Source: Amanita rubescens (Eukaryota; Basidiomycota; Agaricomycetes; Agaricales; Amanitaceae). From it: DNA of 64,000 nt. A model generated the notes under the pieces. It was given only the letters and a program-made list of their open reading frames with translations, ran no database searches and was not told the origin of the DNA. The position numbers and the translations under genes were made by a program. Position 1 is the first letter of the stretch. The number at the start of each line of letters is the position of its first letter. The stretch is taken from NCBI GenBank assembly GCA_015039365.1, contig WION01000009.1, forward strand, positions 620,001 through 684,000. The letters run 5' to 3'. This document shows positions 11,200 through 23,631 of the stretch, piece after piece.

Positions 11200-12169
11200 C
11201 TCGATTTGAGGATGAGGTGAGAACTAAGAAGCAAAGTGACAGGGTTATATAGGCAAAGCATAAGTCGAGAAAATACGATAATATAAACAAATGAATCAGT
11301 GATTGTGCCATTGTGGTACGATCCTTCTAATTTTACGTCCCCTCTCCCCTACAACCCTTGCCAGCTGAACATCCCACTTTTTTTCATTCCCGCTTGAGAC
11401 CTTATTTTCTGATCGTCGTCGCCAACACACCACGTTCAGGAGCTCAACAGACCAGTCGATACCCCTCCTATTGTTTCTTTTCGCACCAAATGCAGTTAAC
11501 AAGTTTTCTGTGTATAGGCACGGGACGCTCAGGTTCCCCCCGATGTCGGAGTATCAGACTAGCTATTGCAGCGAAAATGCACTAGCACAGGACCGCCGAA
11601 CCTTATGTAATACTATCCGCAAGGAATACACGGCAGTAACTTTGGCACTTTGCCGGTACGCAATGCATATCGCACTGCCAACACCTCGCACTTTCCCTTG
11701 CGGTAAGCCCAGTCGTCATCCAGCCCTCGAATTTGTGAAATTTTACATTCATCTTATGCAGACGGAATGACTTAATAAGAAAGCATCATTGAACTTTGTT
11801 TCCATACGGGAATGCCGCGGCAAAAATCAATTAGAGCACCAGGGTAGAAGGCAATTTTTTAATGGTACCTCTTTAGTGATGTTGACAGGATCATCTCCGT
11901 CAGGTCATATCGCTCAGCATGTGGCCCGGACCAATGACCCCTTACGCCTTTGTTTGAACAATAGCAAACTTTTGTACCCTCGCCGCCTAGCCTTCCATGG
12001 GAGATTGACGTCAGTGAAACACCCTTAAATTTCGTCGGGCGCCGCAGGGTCTTCATGATAAAGGTGGATCAATGCTTGTGGTTTATTGTTCGTTCTATCT
12101 ACTATTCCCGATTGCTAAGACTCTAGATCAACAAAAGAACGCGACCTCTATGAACAGTCACCAAGTGTT
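11200..12169. other. Intergenic stretch upstream of HMG-CoA synthase
   Basis: 970 bp between the HMG-CoA synthase start and the 3' end of the MFS gene. It contains the synthase promoter. Other open frames are short and mutually overlapping, with no domain recognised. Confidence 0.4.
11244..11251 (-). promoter_or_regulatory. TATA box of HMG-CoA synthase
   Basis: TATATAAC on the minus strand, about 45 bp upstream of the ATG at 11199, at a normal distance for a short 5' leader. Confidence 0.5.
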
Positions 12170-14696
12170 TTACAACATGTATCGGAAACCACTCCATCCG
12201 TCTCCCTTTTCCCTCTTCGAGTCTTCGATAGTGGCAAATATCCCGTTCTTCTCGCTCTTCTCGTCACCTTTCTCGCCTCCGATGACCTCGTCTCGTTCAC
12301 CTCGGTCGCGTTTTGCATTCTCCTTTTTTAGGGCAATGTAATAGATAACACTGAAAATGAAACCTATCCCGATATACATCAGAACGAGGCCGTGCCCTGT
12401 ACGAAATGTGTCAGCTGATACCGTAACGACATAACAGGTAACGAACCTAGCCGGTACCAGGGCGCATCTTGGGCACGATACTTAAAGAGAAGGGGTGAGG
12501 GTACGGCAAATTACAGCATGAACTACTTACGACATTGGAGCTTACTGCCCCATTAAGATTGCCGCTATTTGAGTGCGCGATTAGTGAAACAGTGACGGCA
12601 ATCCATTGCTGAGAACTCACAAGCCAATTATCATACCAAGGGACACGCTGCGTTTATAGGTGCCTTCGAGGTTATTAGATGCCCATACGCTACACGCCGA
12701 GTTAGATCGTGTCAAGCAGATGGGCTAGGAACTCACATGGTGTTTGCTGCAGGGGTTGAATCAGTACGTTATGATATGATGCAACAGTGACTAGTGACTA
12801 CGTACGTATCAATGGATAAATGCCACTGGAAGGGTGTTAATTATATACTTCTATAAGCGTCGCTTCATGACTTACCTTGCTGCTACGAATACGGCAAAAT
12901 ATGATAAGGCTGCATTTCTTGAAGAAATAAGAATAATATATGCTGCGCCGCCTTCAAGCCCACATGAGTTTCGAATATGTGGTATATATGTTTCTCGTAC
13001 CAAGCGCAAAACATCCCCTGCAAATTTCCACAGTTCAACGATAAGATTATAGATATGATTGATGAATTACCCACATATTGAAGTAACCTCTGTGGCCCCA
13101 TCGATCAGCAGCATAGCCTACCCAGCACGTTACTATGCAAGCTAATACATAAACGGGTACGGTCAATAAATTGGCTGGTGTTGCACTGTAACCTAAGGTC
13201 CTCATGATTTGAATTCACAAATATTGGAATAAACGAAGCCTACCAAGCTGTGAATCGTTGTTAGTATAAAGAAGATTACAATTGCTTGCAATGACATACT
13301 TCGTTGATGATGCTCGGCAAGAATAAAGAGAATGCATACAGGCCCATATCGCAGGGGCCATAAATTAACACTAGCCGATAATCAGCAACTTCTGTTGCGG
13401 ATATAGAACTTTGGCATACTGCAGATCCACGTCTTCCAATCCGTCAGACTCTGTACGATAGATTTCCATTTCAGATTTTCTCCTCCCGCACTGTGCTGGC
13501 CGTCTTTCAGCAATCTTCTGACGACGAAAACCCGCTCCTCTTCGGTTAGGAATTTCGCAGTGTCTGGAAAATCTTGGATGATGAAGAAAGAGAGGACGCC
13601 TGCTACGACCGATATCAAGCCCTCGATAACTGAATAAAACCCTATGTTTATTTAAGTGGACAAGTGGCCATAAAAACGCACTAAAAATCCACGACCAAGC
13701 AGATTTGCCTCCTATGCCATTCATATTAGAGATAGCAGCCTGCATCACATATCAAAAACACTATCCGTTATTTTCTCTCCTCGCACTTACCGCTAGTAAA
13801 CCACCGAATGCGCCTGACACACTTGCTGCCGCAAAAAATATCGCAGCGCGAAGTCCAAATTCGGATCTCTTATACCAACTGCACAAAATTATTCTCTTCA
13901 TTCAACAAGAATATCCTCATACGCACCATGACAGGTAATAATTCACCCCAGGAAATAGACCAGCCTCGAAGACTCCAAGCAACCATCTCAGACCTTATTT
14001 CCATCAGACGAAAACCTTTCATTTGATGGAATGAAGCTCACCTAGTAATTGCGAGTAATTATGTACAATGCCTTGAAGCGTCTTCAAACATAATTAGCTG
14101 GCTTATAATGCCGGACGTGGATCAATAAGTACCATTGTAACTCCCCAAAGGAACATCAAGAGCGACAGCCATATAGACGGACGAAGACGTTTCAAGAATA
14201 TGTTAGACGGAACTTCGAAAACCGCATAGCTGAAGAAGAAAATCTGTATATTGCTTAGTACGACCAAGTATTACCCTCGCAGTGGTTACCGAATACCGTT
14301 AAAGACAATAGATACTGTTGGTCCGTTAAATGAAGGTCCGTCGTGAGCCGATAGAGCTGCGATGATGATAATAAGCTTTGGACGCATAGATCCGTTGCCC
14401 AAATTTGGGCCATACCTTGGCACTAAGCACGTTTATTATAAAAATATGACCAATGAGAGAAGACCGGCTTACTTTCCGATGCTTGTACGGTCCAGAAAGC
14501 TCAGCAGGTACAAGAAGGACAACCAGGGTATTAATGCAAAGTCGATTTTCCTCATCAGCTTCCGCTCATCTACGCCACTCACGTCAACCTCCGGTTTGTA
14601 CAGTGGCGTCTCGTGATCATGCGCGATATCTGCCTCCTTGTCGGAAAACTCGGTGTGCGATGCGGATGCGGATGACTTGTCCAGAATCGATTCCAT
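12170..14696 (-). CDS. MFS transporter, Dal5/Tna1-type (allantoate/nicotinate permease family)
   Basis: An intron-rich minus-strand gene (about ten exons). Exon 1 from ATG at 14696 has an acidic N-terminus, then RKIDFALIPWLSFLYLLSFL and DRTSIG, typical of the anion:cation symporter branch of the MFS. Later exons read SYAVFEVPSNIFLKRLRPSI, WLSLLMFLWGVTM, IISVVAGVLSFFIIQDFP, then LTEEERVFVVRRLLKD, SLFLPSIINE, ATPANLLTVPVYVLACIV, VGYAADRWGHRGYF and RNAALSYFAVFVAA. The last exon has a membrane segment and a charged tail (KKENAKRDRGERDEV) ending at 12170. The probable substrate is a small carboxylate such as allantoate, nicotinate or a vitamin; it cannot be fixed from sequence. Exact exon borders in the middle are unresolved. 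Confidence 0.82.
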
Positions 14697-16278
14697 TTGA
14701 CAAGAGGATCCGGAGGAGAAGAATATGGGCGCCTACTGTTCTCAATGCTTTAACATGGCGCGGTTAGTAGATTTGTCATGCCAGACGTTGATACGGGCGT
14801 GTTCAAAGAATTAGCCCATACCAGAGATAGCGGCGATAGCTGACGATAGCTAACAAGTTCAAGCGTTTGCAACATCCGTGATTCAATTCGTTCCTGACAC
14901 CTACCCCGCACTTTCCACGGTAGCCTTATAAATGTACGCATGCATATGCGTTCTGATCCGGATTTGAGCATAATCATATCGTCATATCTGCGCCAATGCC
15001 AGGAGCGGTTGATAGCGAGAACAAATCATGACCTTAGACCCGCGATAAGCAACTAAAGCACGGACCGGTGTTGTAGAAGTCTAAGGGTGGAGACCCCAAA
15101 CCTAGGCACAAAGCTGACGCCGTTCGGGAAACCGGGGACCTCGCTCTACCCATACGCAGAGTAAACGCCCGTCTATTAGCGGAGGAGTGCCAAATGTCAA
15201 TCAGAGGAGAGGCTTAAGTTGTACCGCCTTCCCACGATATCCCAGCTCATACTGTGCGCGGCATGATTGGCTTTGCCGCGCTCTTCCAGGTTCATCCACG
15301 CACATGGACCCCTGCGAGTTGTGGGGAAAGTGCCGTCAGGATGTGAGATAAAAAGTGACAATCTGTGATGTTCCGTAGTGACATGATGAATACATATTAA
15401 TGATGCACTGATGATTGACATCGTGTTTAGGTACGAACGTTCACAAAACCGGTAGATATTACCGGACATCCCTCACGCAGTTGTGGATACGGACCGCGGC
15501 ACGCGAATTGATGAATAGGGAAGGATGTAAACCTCTACGTCTCAAGATTGTTTCTTGCGCGAAAGACATACCCTGTAGTCAATTTACTTGTAGATCGAAA
15601 TTTATGTATATATAAGTTTAATCAAGGAAATCAAGGCATTCAAGTAAGGAAATCAAGGCATTCAAGTGAGGAATCCATTTTGAGAATTTTTTGACTTGAT
15701 GGGGATGCTTGAGTCCTTGTAGTTTCTACCAGATCTCACGGTAGATACTTTGTTGAATATATTAGTGGCCGAATTTAGCACAATGCGCAGACTAGAGGCT
15801 GGACATTGACTCTGAGGGCATTTGAATCGGTGCCGTACAAAGGCCGCAGAGAGGGCCAGCTGACGCGCCGGACCTGTTCCGGCCGTGTCATTTCATGTAA
15901 CTGCCCGTTTCACCTTTCCCCGCCCTTCGGGGTTGGTCCAACTCGTTTTCCGAACCTGCCCACATCCAGGGTTGTCTGTGCTAGCTGCCTATCGTCTATG
16001 TTATTGACATCCACCTTACAAGCTTATTTAGCTGCCCACTCTAGTTACGTTTAGCTCCCGTTAATCGGGTTCGAAGGTGGCGTCTTGTGACACATTAGCT
16101 AATTGGTTCCCCGAGGAAATTATGACAACGTCAGGACGCACAGCCTATACTTAGCCGAGCTATGTTTATCTGACATACTTAAGTAGTTTGGCCACCATCA
16201 AGGATGGCGGTCCTCTCTGCTCGCGGGGTTTGTCCGTCTTTCAACGCTAGTCTCTTCCACTAACCGCTTCCTCGCTTC
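14697..16278. other. Divergent intergenic region between the MFS and REG1-like genes
   Basis: 1.58 kb between two divergently transcribed starts, so it holds both promoters. Apart from the short direct repeat at 15618-15675 I see no gene, RNA or mobile element. Confidence 0.4.
15618..15675. repeat. Short direct repeat
   Basis: The 22-nt unit around AAATCAAGGCATTCAAGT occurs twice in direct succession, flanked by partial copies. It lies in the long divergent intergenic region. Confidence 0.7.
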
Positions 16279-19200
16279 ATGGCAAATTGCCTGCCGGTCC
16301 TTCTGGTATCGGTCACGAACGCTAGTATCGTGCCAGATGACTCTTCGGTGTCTACCTTACCTCGCGGCCAAGTCGACTATTTATCCCACGACTGGCAGGA
16401 AGAGGATGTTTGGCGGTCATGGAGGAAGATGACCAGGCAGAAAAACGAAATCACAAACGGTCCCAGGCTCGAGAACGCAAGTTGGAGGACATGGTGGAAG
16501 CAGAGGAATAAGCTAAAAACTGTCACTCCAGAAACACTCAATTGGTGAGTGGTCTGAGCTTTGCACGCGTTCGCCAATTCTCACAATGGCGGGATTATAG
16601 GCTGAAAGACTCGGACGTCACTTGGCTCTACGGCCCTCTGCATACAGCTGCTGAGTGGACCCCACCGGCTAGGCTTATACCCCACCCCACGGGGTCGTCG
16701 CGAAGGGGAGCACGGCACAAACCCATCCTCAAGTACCGGAGCATCAGCGAATTGCTCACGAGCGAATTGCCCACTTCTCCGGTCTTCAGTCCTTCTGAAT
16801 CGGAGACCGAGGCAGAGCAGCAGACTTCGGAAGCTCAAAACGTTTCAGTTCTTAACGGTCAAAGCACACTATCCAAATCCCCTAATTCCAAGCGGCCTGC
16901 TCTTGTACACACCCAGAGCGACACCCATATCGCCCGTTGGGATCCTAATCGTGCTTTCTGCAAGGACCCGCCTCCGCGGGTCGGATCTTCTTCAGGTTGC
17001 ATAGCCACAAGTCAAACCAAAACAAGCGTCCAAGGTTACTTCTCTCAGTCCCACTCGCAAGACTCCAATTCTAGTACGGGGACGAGTACGACAGGTCTCA
17101 TTAATCAACGAGCATGTCATACCACCCACAAGAGGAAGCATATTAGCTTTAACACTTTCGTAGAGCAATGCATTTCCATCGAGAAACCTAACGACGAAGA
17201 TGTCACTCCGAAGTTCTGGGGCGAACGAAAGTGGGACTACGATGATGGGTAAGTCCGCGTCATTATCCTTCTTGTTGATGATGATTGACTATCTTCGAGG
17301 TACGAGGAAGACGAAGAGGATGATGATGATGATGATAGCGAAATATGGATTAGACATACCCCTCACCATCCAATCGGTTGCGCTATTGCCGGAAGTGGTT
17401 CAGTGTCTGGGGAGGATGAAGGCAAAGAGGCGGAGGAAGAAGCTGACGAATTACTGGAGATGCGCCCAAGATCATATAGAGGTACACCAAGGAAGCAACG
17501 TGTAGCTCGTTCACCCTCTACTTCAACCTCAATATCCACACCATCATCTTGTTCACCCTCTACTTCAGCCTCGATATCTACACCATCATCTCGTTCGACT
17601 TCATCTTCTTCCCCTTCACGATCACTATCACCTTCGTCATCCAGCTGGAGGCAGATATCTACCTTAGCCCATCCAATCGTGTATACACCTAGAGGGTCGA
17701 TTCGGCGATCTAGTACCACTAATGCTTATCGTCCTCGTCCTCGCCCATACTCTACATCTCATCACCCATTCATGCGAACTCAGGCGCGGGGCGATAGCAT
17801 CCACAACGGAAAACTCCCGCATGTCCATGTAACGATTGCCCCAATAGCACCTACAATTCTCAAGACAACTGATTCTGGATATGATGGTTGGGCTGAGGGT
17901 TTTGGAGACGAAGGTGGCAGTGACGATGGCTTTTGGGGCAGCAAATGGGGAGCATACACCGACAGAGAGGGATGGAAGGAGCGCAACAAGATCCAGAGTC
18001 AGGACGATAAGGCAACACCTGTGGAGTTGGTCTATGTTCCGCCACCGTTCGTAGGCCCCTATCCCGTTGGCTCTGACGAAGAAGATTTTGATATCGACGC
18101 TGAAGATGAAAGATTTGAGGAGCAAAGAGAAGATGATACCCTTCGCCCATCATCTAACTTTGCAATATCGCGAATTGTTGATGACGCACCGATTGCTGAA
18201 AGTCCAACGTCAGCGAGAAATGATTTCCCTTTTGTTTCCGCCGTTGCACCTCCTACCCCAACCGTCATTGTAGAATCCCAGCCTTTGCAAGCAAGTGAAG
18301 CGCAGAAACATTCTATTTGTATTTCTGAAGTGACATCATGCAGCCCTTCAAATGGCCAGGATAGACGCCCACCGTTTAGTCCTGAAGATAGACATTCTGC
18401 TTCCCGATCCAGGTCACGAACCCATTCAAGATCCCGCACGCCGTCGCCCGCTGTCAGTCTACCCTCCCACGAAACGTCCAAAAACGTTGCAGCACTAGTA
18501 CCCGTATCAGTTGGCAGAAGGAGTTTATCCATTTCTCCCCCAAATCCCCCATCCTCTTTGCTATGCCCACCTGTGCAGCGTGGAAGGAGTGCATCATATC
18601 AAGACTTACCTGCACGAGGCAGGTCAAGCGCTCGAACGCCACCATCTTACTCAGATCGTGAACACCAAGGAGAATCGCCTATAGGTAGCTTGTCGCCCGA
18701 CAGCTCGTTTATCGGCGTGGCCAGCATCGTTGGTGGCGTCTATGCCAATGGGAGGACAGATAAGGAACGCCAGAAAGAGAAGGAGAGGCGAGAAGAGCAA
18801 TATAGAGAAAGGGACAGAGGAAGAGGCGGGGAACGGGGAAGAGATCGAACAGGTAGAAAGCCAAACCAAACCCTGAACCCTGATATCAAGGCGGTGACCT
18901 CGAGAAGTTTTTTTGCTGAAGGAAGGGCTGATGAGAGTTCTGCTCCAATCAAAAGAGCATCGTCAATCTTAGAGGAAACTTATTATATCACTGGTAAGGC
19001 CAAATCATCTTCTGATATTCCAGCTAAATCTCTCCTTTTGTCAGGAACGGCGCAGGCACCTACAACGACCTACATGCAGGAAGACTCACGCCCGCTTTGT
19101 GAATCTCCCTTGCTTATACCCCCACCTCAACCCATAGAACCAAGCACGTTATTAATCATATCACCGCCAGGGGCTATTCAGCCATTACCCGTTAAGTTAC

Positions 19201-19313
19201 CACAACAATCTCAAAGTCATGCAAGTCCAACGGAAACGGAAACGACGATAGTCGAGAAAGCTGTGGGGATCATGTCAAGTGCGGGTGTCTTCTTAGGACT
19301 GTGGCATTCATGA
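16279..19313 (+). CDS. Reg1-like regulatory subunit of protein phosphatase 1
   Basis: Exons 16279-16544, 16601-17248 and 17300-19313 join in frame to about 975 residues. The conserved N-terminal domain reads VDYLSHDWQEEDVWRSWRKM, ENASWRTWWKQRN and TPETLNWLKDSDVTWLYGPL, as in yeast Reg1 and relatives of the AreA GATA-like domain family. Downstream, RKHISFNTFVEQCISIEKP contains the Glc7-binding RVxF-type core (HISF). The remainder is low complexity: acidic runs after residue 305, Ser/Thr repeats, an Arg-Ser stretch and a charged Arg/Glu segment. In yeast Reg1 directs PP1 to Snf1 for glucose repression; the same role here is by homology. Confidence 0.85.
17508..17594 (+). repeat. 42-nt in-frame tandem repeat in the REG1-like gene
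   Basis: Two adjacent copies of a 42-nt unit (starting TCACCCTCTACTTCA) encode 14-residue repeats of Ser, Thr and Pro. A third partial copy follows. The unit length keeps the frame. Confidence 0.8.
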
Positions 19314-20007
19314 CAATGGCGGTTCGTTATTGACAAGCGTTAGTCGCTTCCGCTTGCTTGCTTGCAGATATACTGTCTGTTGACCGTGACTTGGCTGTGA
19401 CTGAAGACCGGAGACCGCTCTTCAGGGCACTCGCTGCCATTCCTTATCGTCATTCTTTCTACATGCTATCTTCATTATCTGCATAATGGATTTTGCCAGA
19501 ATCAAGCTTTGTACACTTTCAAGTATACCCTATTTCTGTTCTACATTACTAACACACTCTCGGACTGACCGTCTCCAGCGCGGAGAATTACCTTCGTCCT
19601 CCGTGAGCTAGGCGCGAATGGCCCTTGGTGTCTTTAACGGCCTCTTTTTGGCGAGGTCTAGTCTTCACATTATATAACTTATTTTTCGTATCTTGTCGAC
19701 AAAAGACGACTCCGTATAATTATTGATGTATAGGTATTTGCTGTATCCCTTGTGTTGTTGTGCATCTGCTCGAGAATATACGAATATATGCTAACGATGC
19801 TGGGGTCCTGAATTGAATTCCGATCACGATATGATGCAGTATATTGTGATCGGAGTTCTTACACCCTTGTTTCACCTTCCAAATAAGCTGCCTTCTCTCT
19901 CTGGACTTCAACAAAGGAACGCATAAGTGACCAGGCGTCTCGTGATGAAAGCTAAATTGCTTCTGTGGGAAGTGCCCAGTTCTTTAGTCCCTCTATGACC
20001 AACGACA
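19314..20007. other. Intergenic stretch
   Basis: Between the REG1-like stop and the BTB gene start. It holds the 3' flank and the BTB promoter; no gene recognised. Confidence 0.4.
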
Positions 20008-20907
20008 ATGGACGAGGCAATCGAGTTTGCTACGCCCACCCGCGTAGCTCCAGCACCCTTCGATGGACCCGATGGTGACCTTATTCTACGTGCATCTGAC
20101 GGGGTGGAGTTTCGTGTCCACCGAGCTGTGCTCCGTCTCTCCTCCTCTGTTTTTGCCGCTATGATTTCTCTGCCACAACCACCCTCCCATGTCGACGACG
20201 GCCTCCATCCTGCCGACAACGTCATAGATGTATCAGATGATAGCAAGGTGCTTTATCAGCTCCTTTCCTGGATGGATCCACGCGGTACACTCCAGCTTCA
20301 CGATCTGCAAGATGCTACTGCGATTTTGACGTGTGCCGAGAAGTATGACATGCTGACGGTGAAGAGCCGTGTCATGGAGTTTGGGTATGCAGGACGTGAA
20401 AGTTTCAAAGAGAACCCTATCGCGTTATTCGCGTTAGCCAAGCGTTTCGGGCACCAGGATATGACCGACTTTGCCGCGAAGGAATCTCTACGAATTGCCG
20501 TCGAGAACTGGCCAGATAGTCAGTTATTGGATCTCATCACAGGTCGCGACCATCTGGCCCTCGTACGCTACTACTTTCATTGTCAGAGAGTAGCCAAGGC
20601 CATTGTGAAAGATTGGAGACAGTGGTCAGGGACCCGAGATTACGTATGGAAGGGGACATATAGCCATCACTGTTCTTTCAAGAGTTTCGAAGGAACAAAT
20701 TACCCAGAATGGTGGGTTCATTATTTGGAAGCGGTTGGACGGGCGTTGTGGGAGACGCCTTCACCACATGTTTTGTTCTTGATCGAGATCATTTCGGTCA
20801 CTGCTCCTGCAACTTTATGCGGGAAATGTAGAACCAAATATGTTTCAGACGTGCAATCATTCAATGATTTGCTGACAACGCGGTTAGACGAGATGTTGCC
20901 AAAGTGA
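20008..20907 (+). CDS. BTB/POZ protein, divergent single-BTB type
   Basis: A single uninterrupted frame of 299 residues. The BTB domain covers about residues 20-130: FDGPDGDLILRASDGVEFRV, then HRAVLRLSSSVFAAMISLPQ. This is closer to the classic BTB consensus (H-R-x-x-L-x-x-x-S-x-x-F) than the array genes are. A helical region follows, and ALFALAKRFGHQDMTDFAAK corresponds to the BACK-like segment. The C-terminal part has a CGKC pair (residues about 271-274) and no CPRGST motif. It has no second BTB, no intron and no Val-Pro-Leu exon, so it is probably a conserved relative rather than a member of the expanding family. Confidence 0.85.
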   Translation: MDEAIEFATPTRVAPAPFDGPDGDLILRASDGVEFRVHRAVLRLSSSVFAAMISLPQPPSHVDDGLHPADNVIDVSDDSKVLYQLLSWMDPRGTLQLHDLQDATAILTCAEKYDMLTVKSRVMEFGYAGRESFKENPIALFALAKRFGHQDMTDFAAKESLRIAVENWPDSQLLDLITGRDHLALVRYYFHCQRVAKAIVKDWRQWSGTRDYVWKGTYSHHCSFKSFEGTNYPEWWVHYLEAVGRALWETPSPHVLFLIEIISVTAPATLCGKCRTKYVSDVQSFNDLLTTRLDEMLPK

Positions 20908-21239
20908 TTATTCCTTGAACTTGTTGTGCGTGGAGTCCTGATGCATCTTTTTTCAGGTTTTCTGTGTGGATAACCACGGCTGACCAGGGCCGGTAGTTAG
21001 TATATATCATTCCACTAGCATGATCATATCGAGCAGCTACAGTGATCATTTTGCGTCCGGTTAGGTGAATTTCGTCGCCTCGTTTGCTAGGCGGCCAGCA
21101 CAGCCTGGCAGCTATAGGTACCCATTGCAGTTAGCAGACGGTTATAGTACCAGTTACCGTTTGAGGTCGTTTGTTAAGTGCTGCGCGCTGCTTATCGATA
21201 TCTGTAACAATCATATCTCCGAAGCAGTTCAAAGCCCTC
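20908..21239. other. Intergenic stretch
   Basis: 332 bp between two plus-strand BTB genes; nothing recognised beyond promoter sequence. Confidence 0.35.
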
Positions 21240-22894
21240 ATGAGCTCTCTTATCCCCATCGTGGATGCAGACGCTCCCTATGACTCTGCGACTTTCGCGG
21301 ATACTATTCTCCGCACAAGTGACAATGTCCACTTCTACATCGTTGGGAACATGCTTTGCTATGTGTCTCCATTTTTCAGAGATTTATTCGACTTGAATCG
21401 TGGCGCTGCCGCCGAGCAGAATGAAAAGAAGGATGGCTTTCTTGTCATTCCTCTGCTGGACGATAGCGCGACTCTTCGTCTCCTCCTCGACTTCATATAT
21501 CCTCGTATCAAGGATCCACAGCTCGATAATGTGACCTTATTTTGGAGCGCGTCTAAAGCAGCAAAGAAATACTGCATGGACATTGTCGAGGGCAAGCTAA
21601 AGGATCGCATTGTCGCGTCCGAGCTGATAAAAAAGGAACCACTCCGCATCTATTCCATTGCAACTGACCTTGAATGGGATGACATAGCCAATGTTGCCGC
21701 CCGCAACACTTTATGCACCGAATTGAAGGACTTGACATATGTCGCAGAATTGCGAAGCATTAGTGGGGCCGGCTTCTATCGATTCCTGGAATACAGGCTT
21801 CGATGTCATACATCAGCCGAACCTCAGGAAGAACAGCTGTCCATGGTCACACATCGGACGCTCAATTCCTCTTCGGCATCCGATCCAGCCTCAGAATTGG
21901 ATGGTCCTGGACGATTTCGTCCATCCTCTATGGCCGATCTCGTTCTTCGTTCTTCGGATTCCATCGATTTCTTTGTCGTAGCAGCCGTAGTCCGACTTAT
22001 TTCTCCAGTTTTCGATCAAATATTTCCATTAAAGGAGCATGAGAGCAAAGACGGACGGCCCGTTATACTAGTTCGGGAAAGCAGTAGAGTGCTCCTTCCT
22101 CTGCTAAGAATTGTCTATCACGACATAGACGAACTTGACACGGCGGATTGTCAATTATACAGAGACATAGTTTTGGCCGTCCGGAAGTATGAAATGACTT
22201 CTATCGAGAGGAAACTCCAGAAACAAATTGCGACATCGTCCCTGATCTTCAGCGAACCTCTCCGAATCTACATTCTTGCCATAATCATCGGATTAGAACA
22301 TGTGCAAAAAGGGGCAGCTCTTAACACATTATCGCGGCCACTGCAAGAGATGACCTATACTTCCGAACTGAACCTCATCACTGGCGCGGATCTCTACCGG
22401 CTAGTACGTTTCAGGTTCAGATGTGGGGATGAAGCATGTGCGGCTCTCGAGAAAAATGTGAATTTTTCATCCTACGGGATTAACAATTGGAACACTTACT
22501 GTAGGACTCCGAGTCCTAGTAAGAGTTTGGACTTGAAGAGCGACCCTGTCCCTTTTCACCCCTCTCACCGCTCTCGCCCCTCTCGCCCCTCTCGCCCCTC
22601 TCACCCCTCTCGCCCCTCCCCGTCATTCCAACTCGTGGATTGGAGTGGGAGTCTGAGGGCTTGTCCACGAGGGTCCACGATGGCTAACATCTACACTAAG
22701 AGGATAGAGGAAGTCGAACGCCGTGGAATTGACTTGGACTTCCATTCTAATGCGTTCTGTGGTGTGGTAAAGTGCATACGTAGCGCAGAAAATGTGGTCG
22801 AAGGAGCGGTGTCAAGGGTTCGTTTTCAATGCCCTTTCTCAATGCCCAACTCATATCCATTCAGGTCCCCCTTTTCATCGAAGGTATGGACTAA
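21240..22894 (+). CDS. Tandem double BTB/POZ protein
   Basis: The start at 21240 (MSSLIPIVDADAPYDS) is chosen by alignment with the paralogue at 23632. Exons 21240-22817 and 22865-22894 flank a 47-nt intron; the last exon encodes VPLFIEGMD and stop. BTB-1 is at about residues 12-120 (ADTILRTSDNVHFYIV, LCYVSPFFRDLFDLNRG), BTB-2 at about 225-330 (ADLVLRSSDSIDFFVV, VRLISPVFDQIFPL). BACK-like segments follow each (EPLRIYSIATDLEWDDIA; EPLRIYILAIIIGLEHVQ). The C-terminal motif is CPRGSTMANIY. An arginine/proline/serine repeat is inserted before it. It shares long nucleotide identity with the next gene, so the two are a recent tandem duplicate. Confidence 0.85.
22556..22622 (+). repeat. Ser-Arg-Pro coding microsatellite
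   Basis: About six copies of a 9-nt CCCTCTCGC-like unit encode an S-R/H-P tract in the double-BTB gene. The paralogue at 23632-25204 lacks it. Confidence 0.8.
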
Positions 22895-23631
22895 GTAAGG
22901 AAATAGAGCATTAACAGACAAGACCCACCTTCGTTTCGGTACTACTTTTGTAGATATCTGATGGCCCGGGGATCAAACCTGCCTTATTTTTATTCTCCCT
23001 TACGTTAAGCACGTCCCTTTCTGACAGAGTGGCGCAATAGCTGGCGTTCGGGGCATCCAGAACGTGATAATTCTTGTTTGAACCAAACTACCACATTGCA
23101 GAGAAATGGCACGAAGATGATTTGAGGGTAGGTTGCTGCCACTTGACAATAAAAGGATGCGCAAGGGTAGAGAACCGCTTCCACTGCACCGACGAGAAAC
23201 GGCTCATCTGAGAGAAATTGTCACTGCGGCCTTGGCGGATGGCGATGCATCGTCCCATTTGCTGGGACGTAGCGCGGCGAAGTGAGATCGTGCGGCAAGT
23301 GAGATCTTGAGAAACGGCAAATTTGTTAATGTTGACATTCCTGACCTATCCCAGGCTGTGGTGTTGTACTTCTTGCCTGCTTTTTCATCCTCAACATATT
23401 CATAATAAACTCGTGTTCTAGCGGCATCGGTTGGAGTTCGGGGACGAACAAAAAAGCAATTACTCGTCCTCCACTGCTTTTGGTCATGTCGCTGGCGCCT
23501 TTCCCGATTTGTCTTGCCGATAAACCACACCCCACGGCCATTAAACGCTTGAGAAGCTGTGCCGTGCGAGCAGCAAGATTTGTCACATCAGGACCTCCCC
23601 GAAGCAGCCCAAAGCCTTCTCTATCAGACTC
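22895..23631. other. Intergenic stretch
   Basis: 737 bp between two tandem BTB genes. Minus-strand open frames of up to about 160 codons in and around it overlap the next gene and show no domain. Confidence 0.4.

Noticed and set aside
18059..18532. 157-codon minus-strand open frame
   Set aside because: Antisense to the disordered part of the REG1-like gene; low-complexity coding often leaves open antisense frames.
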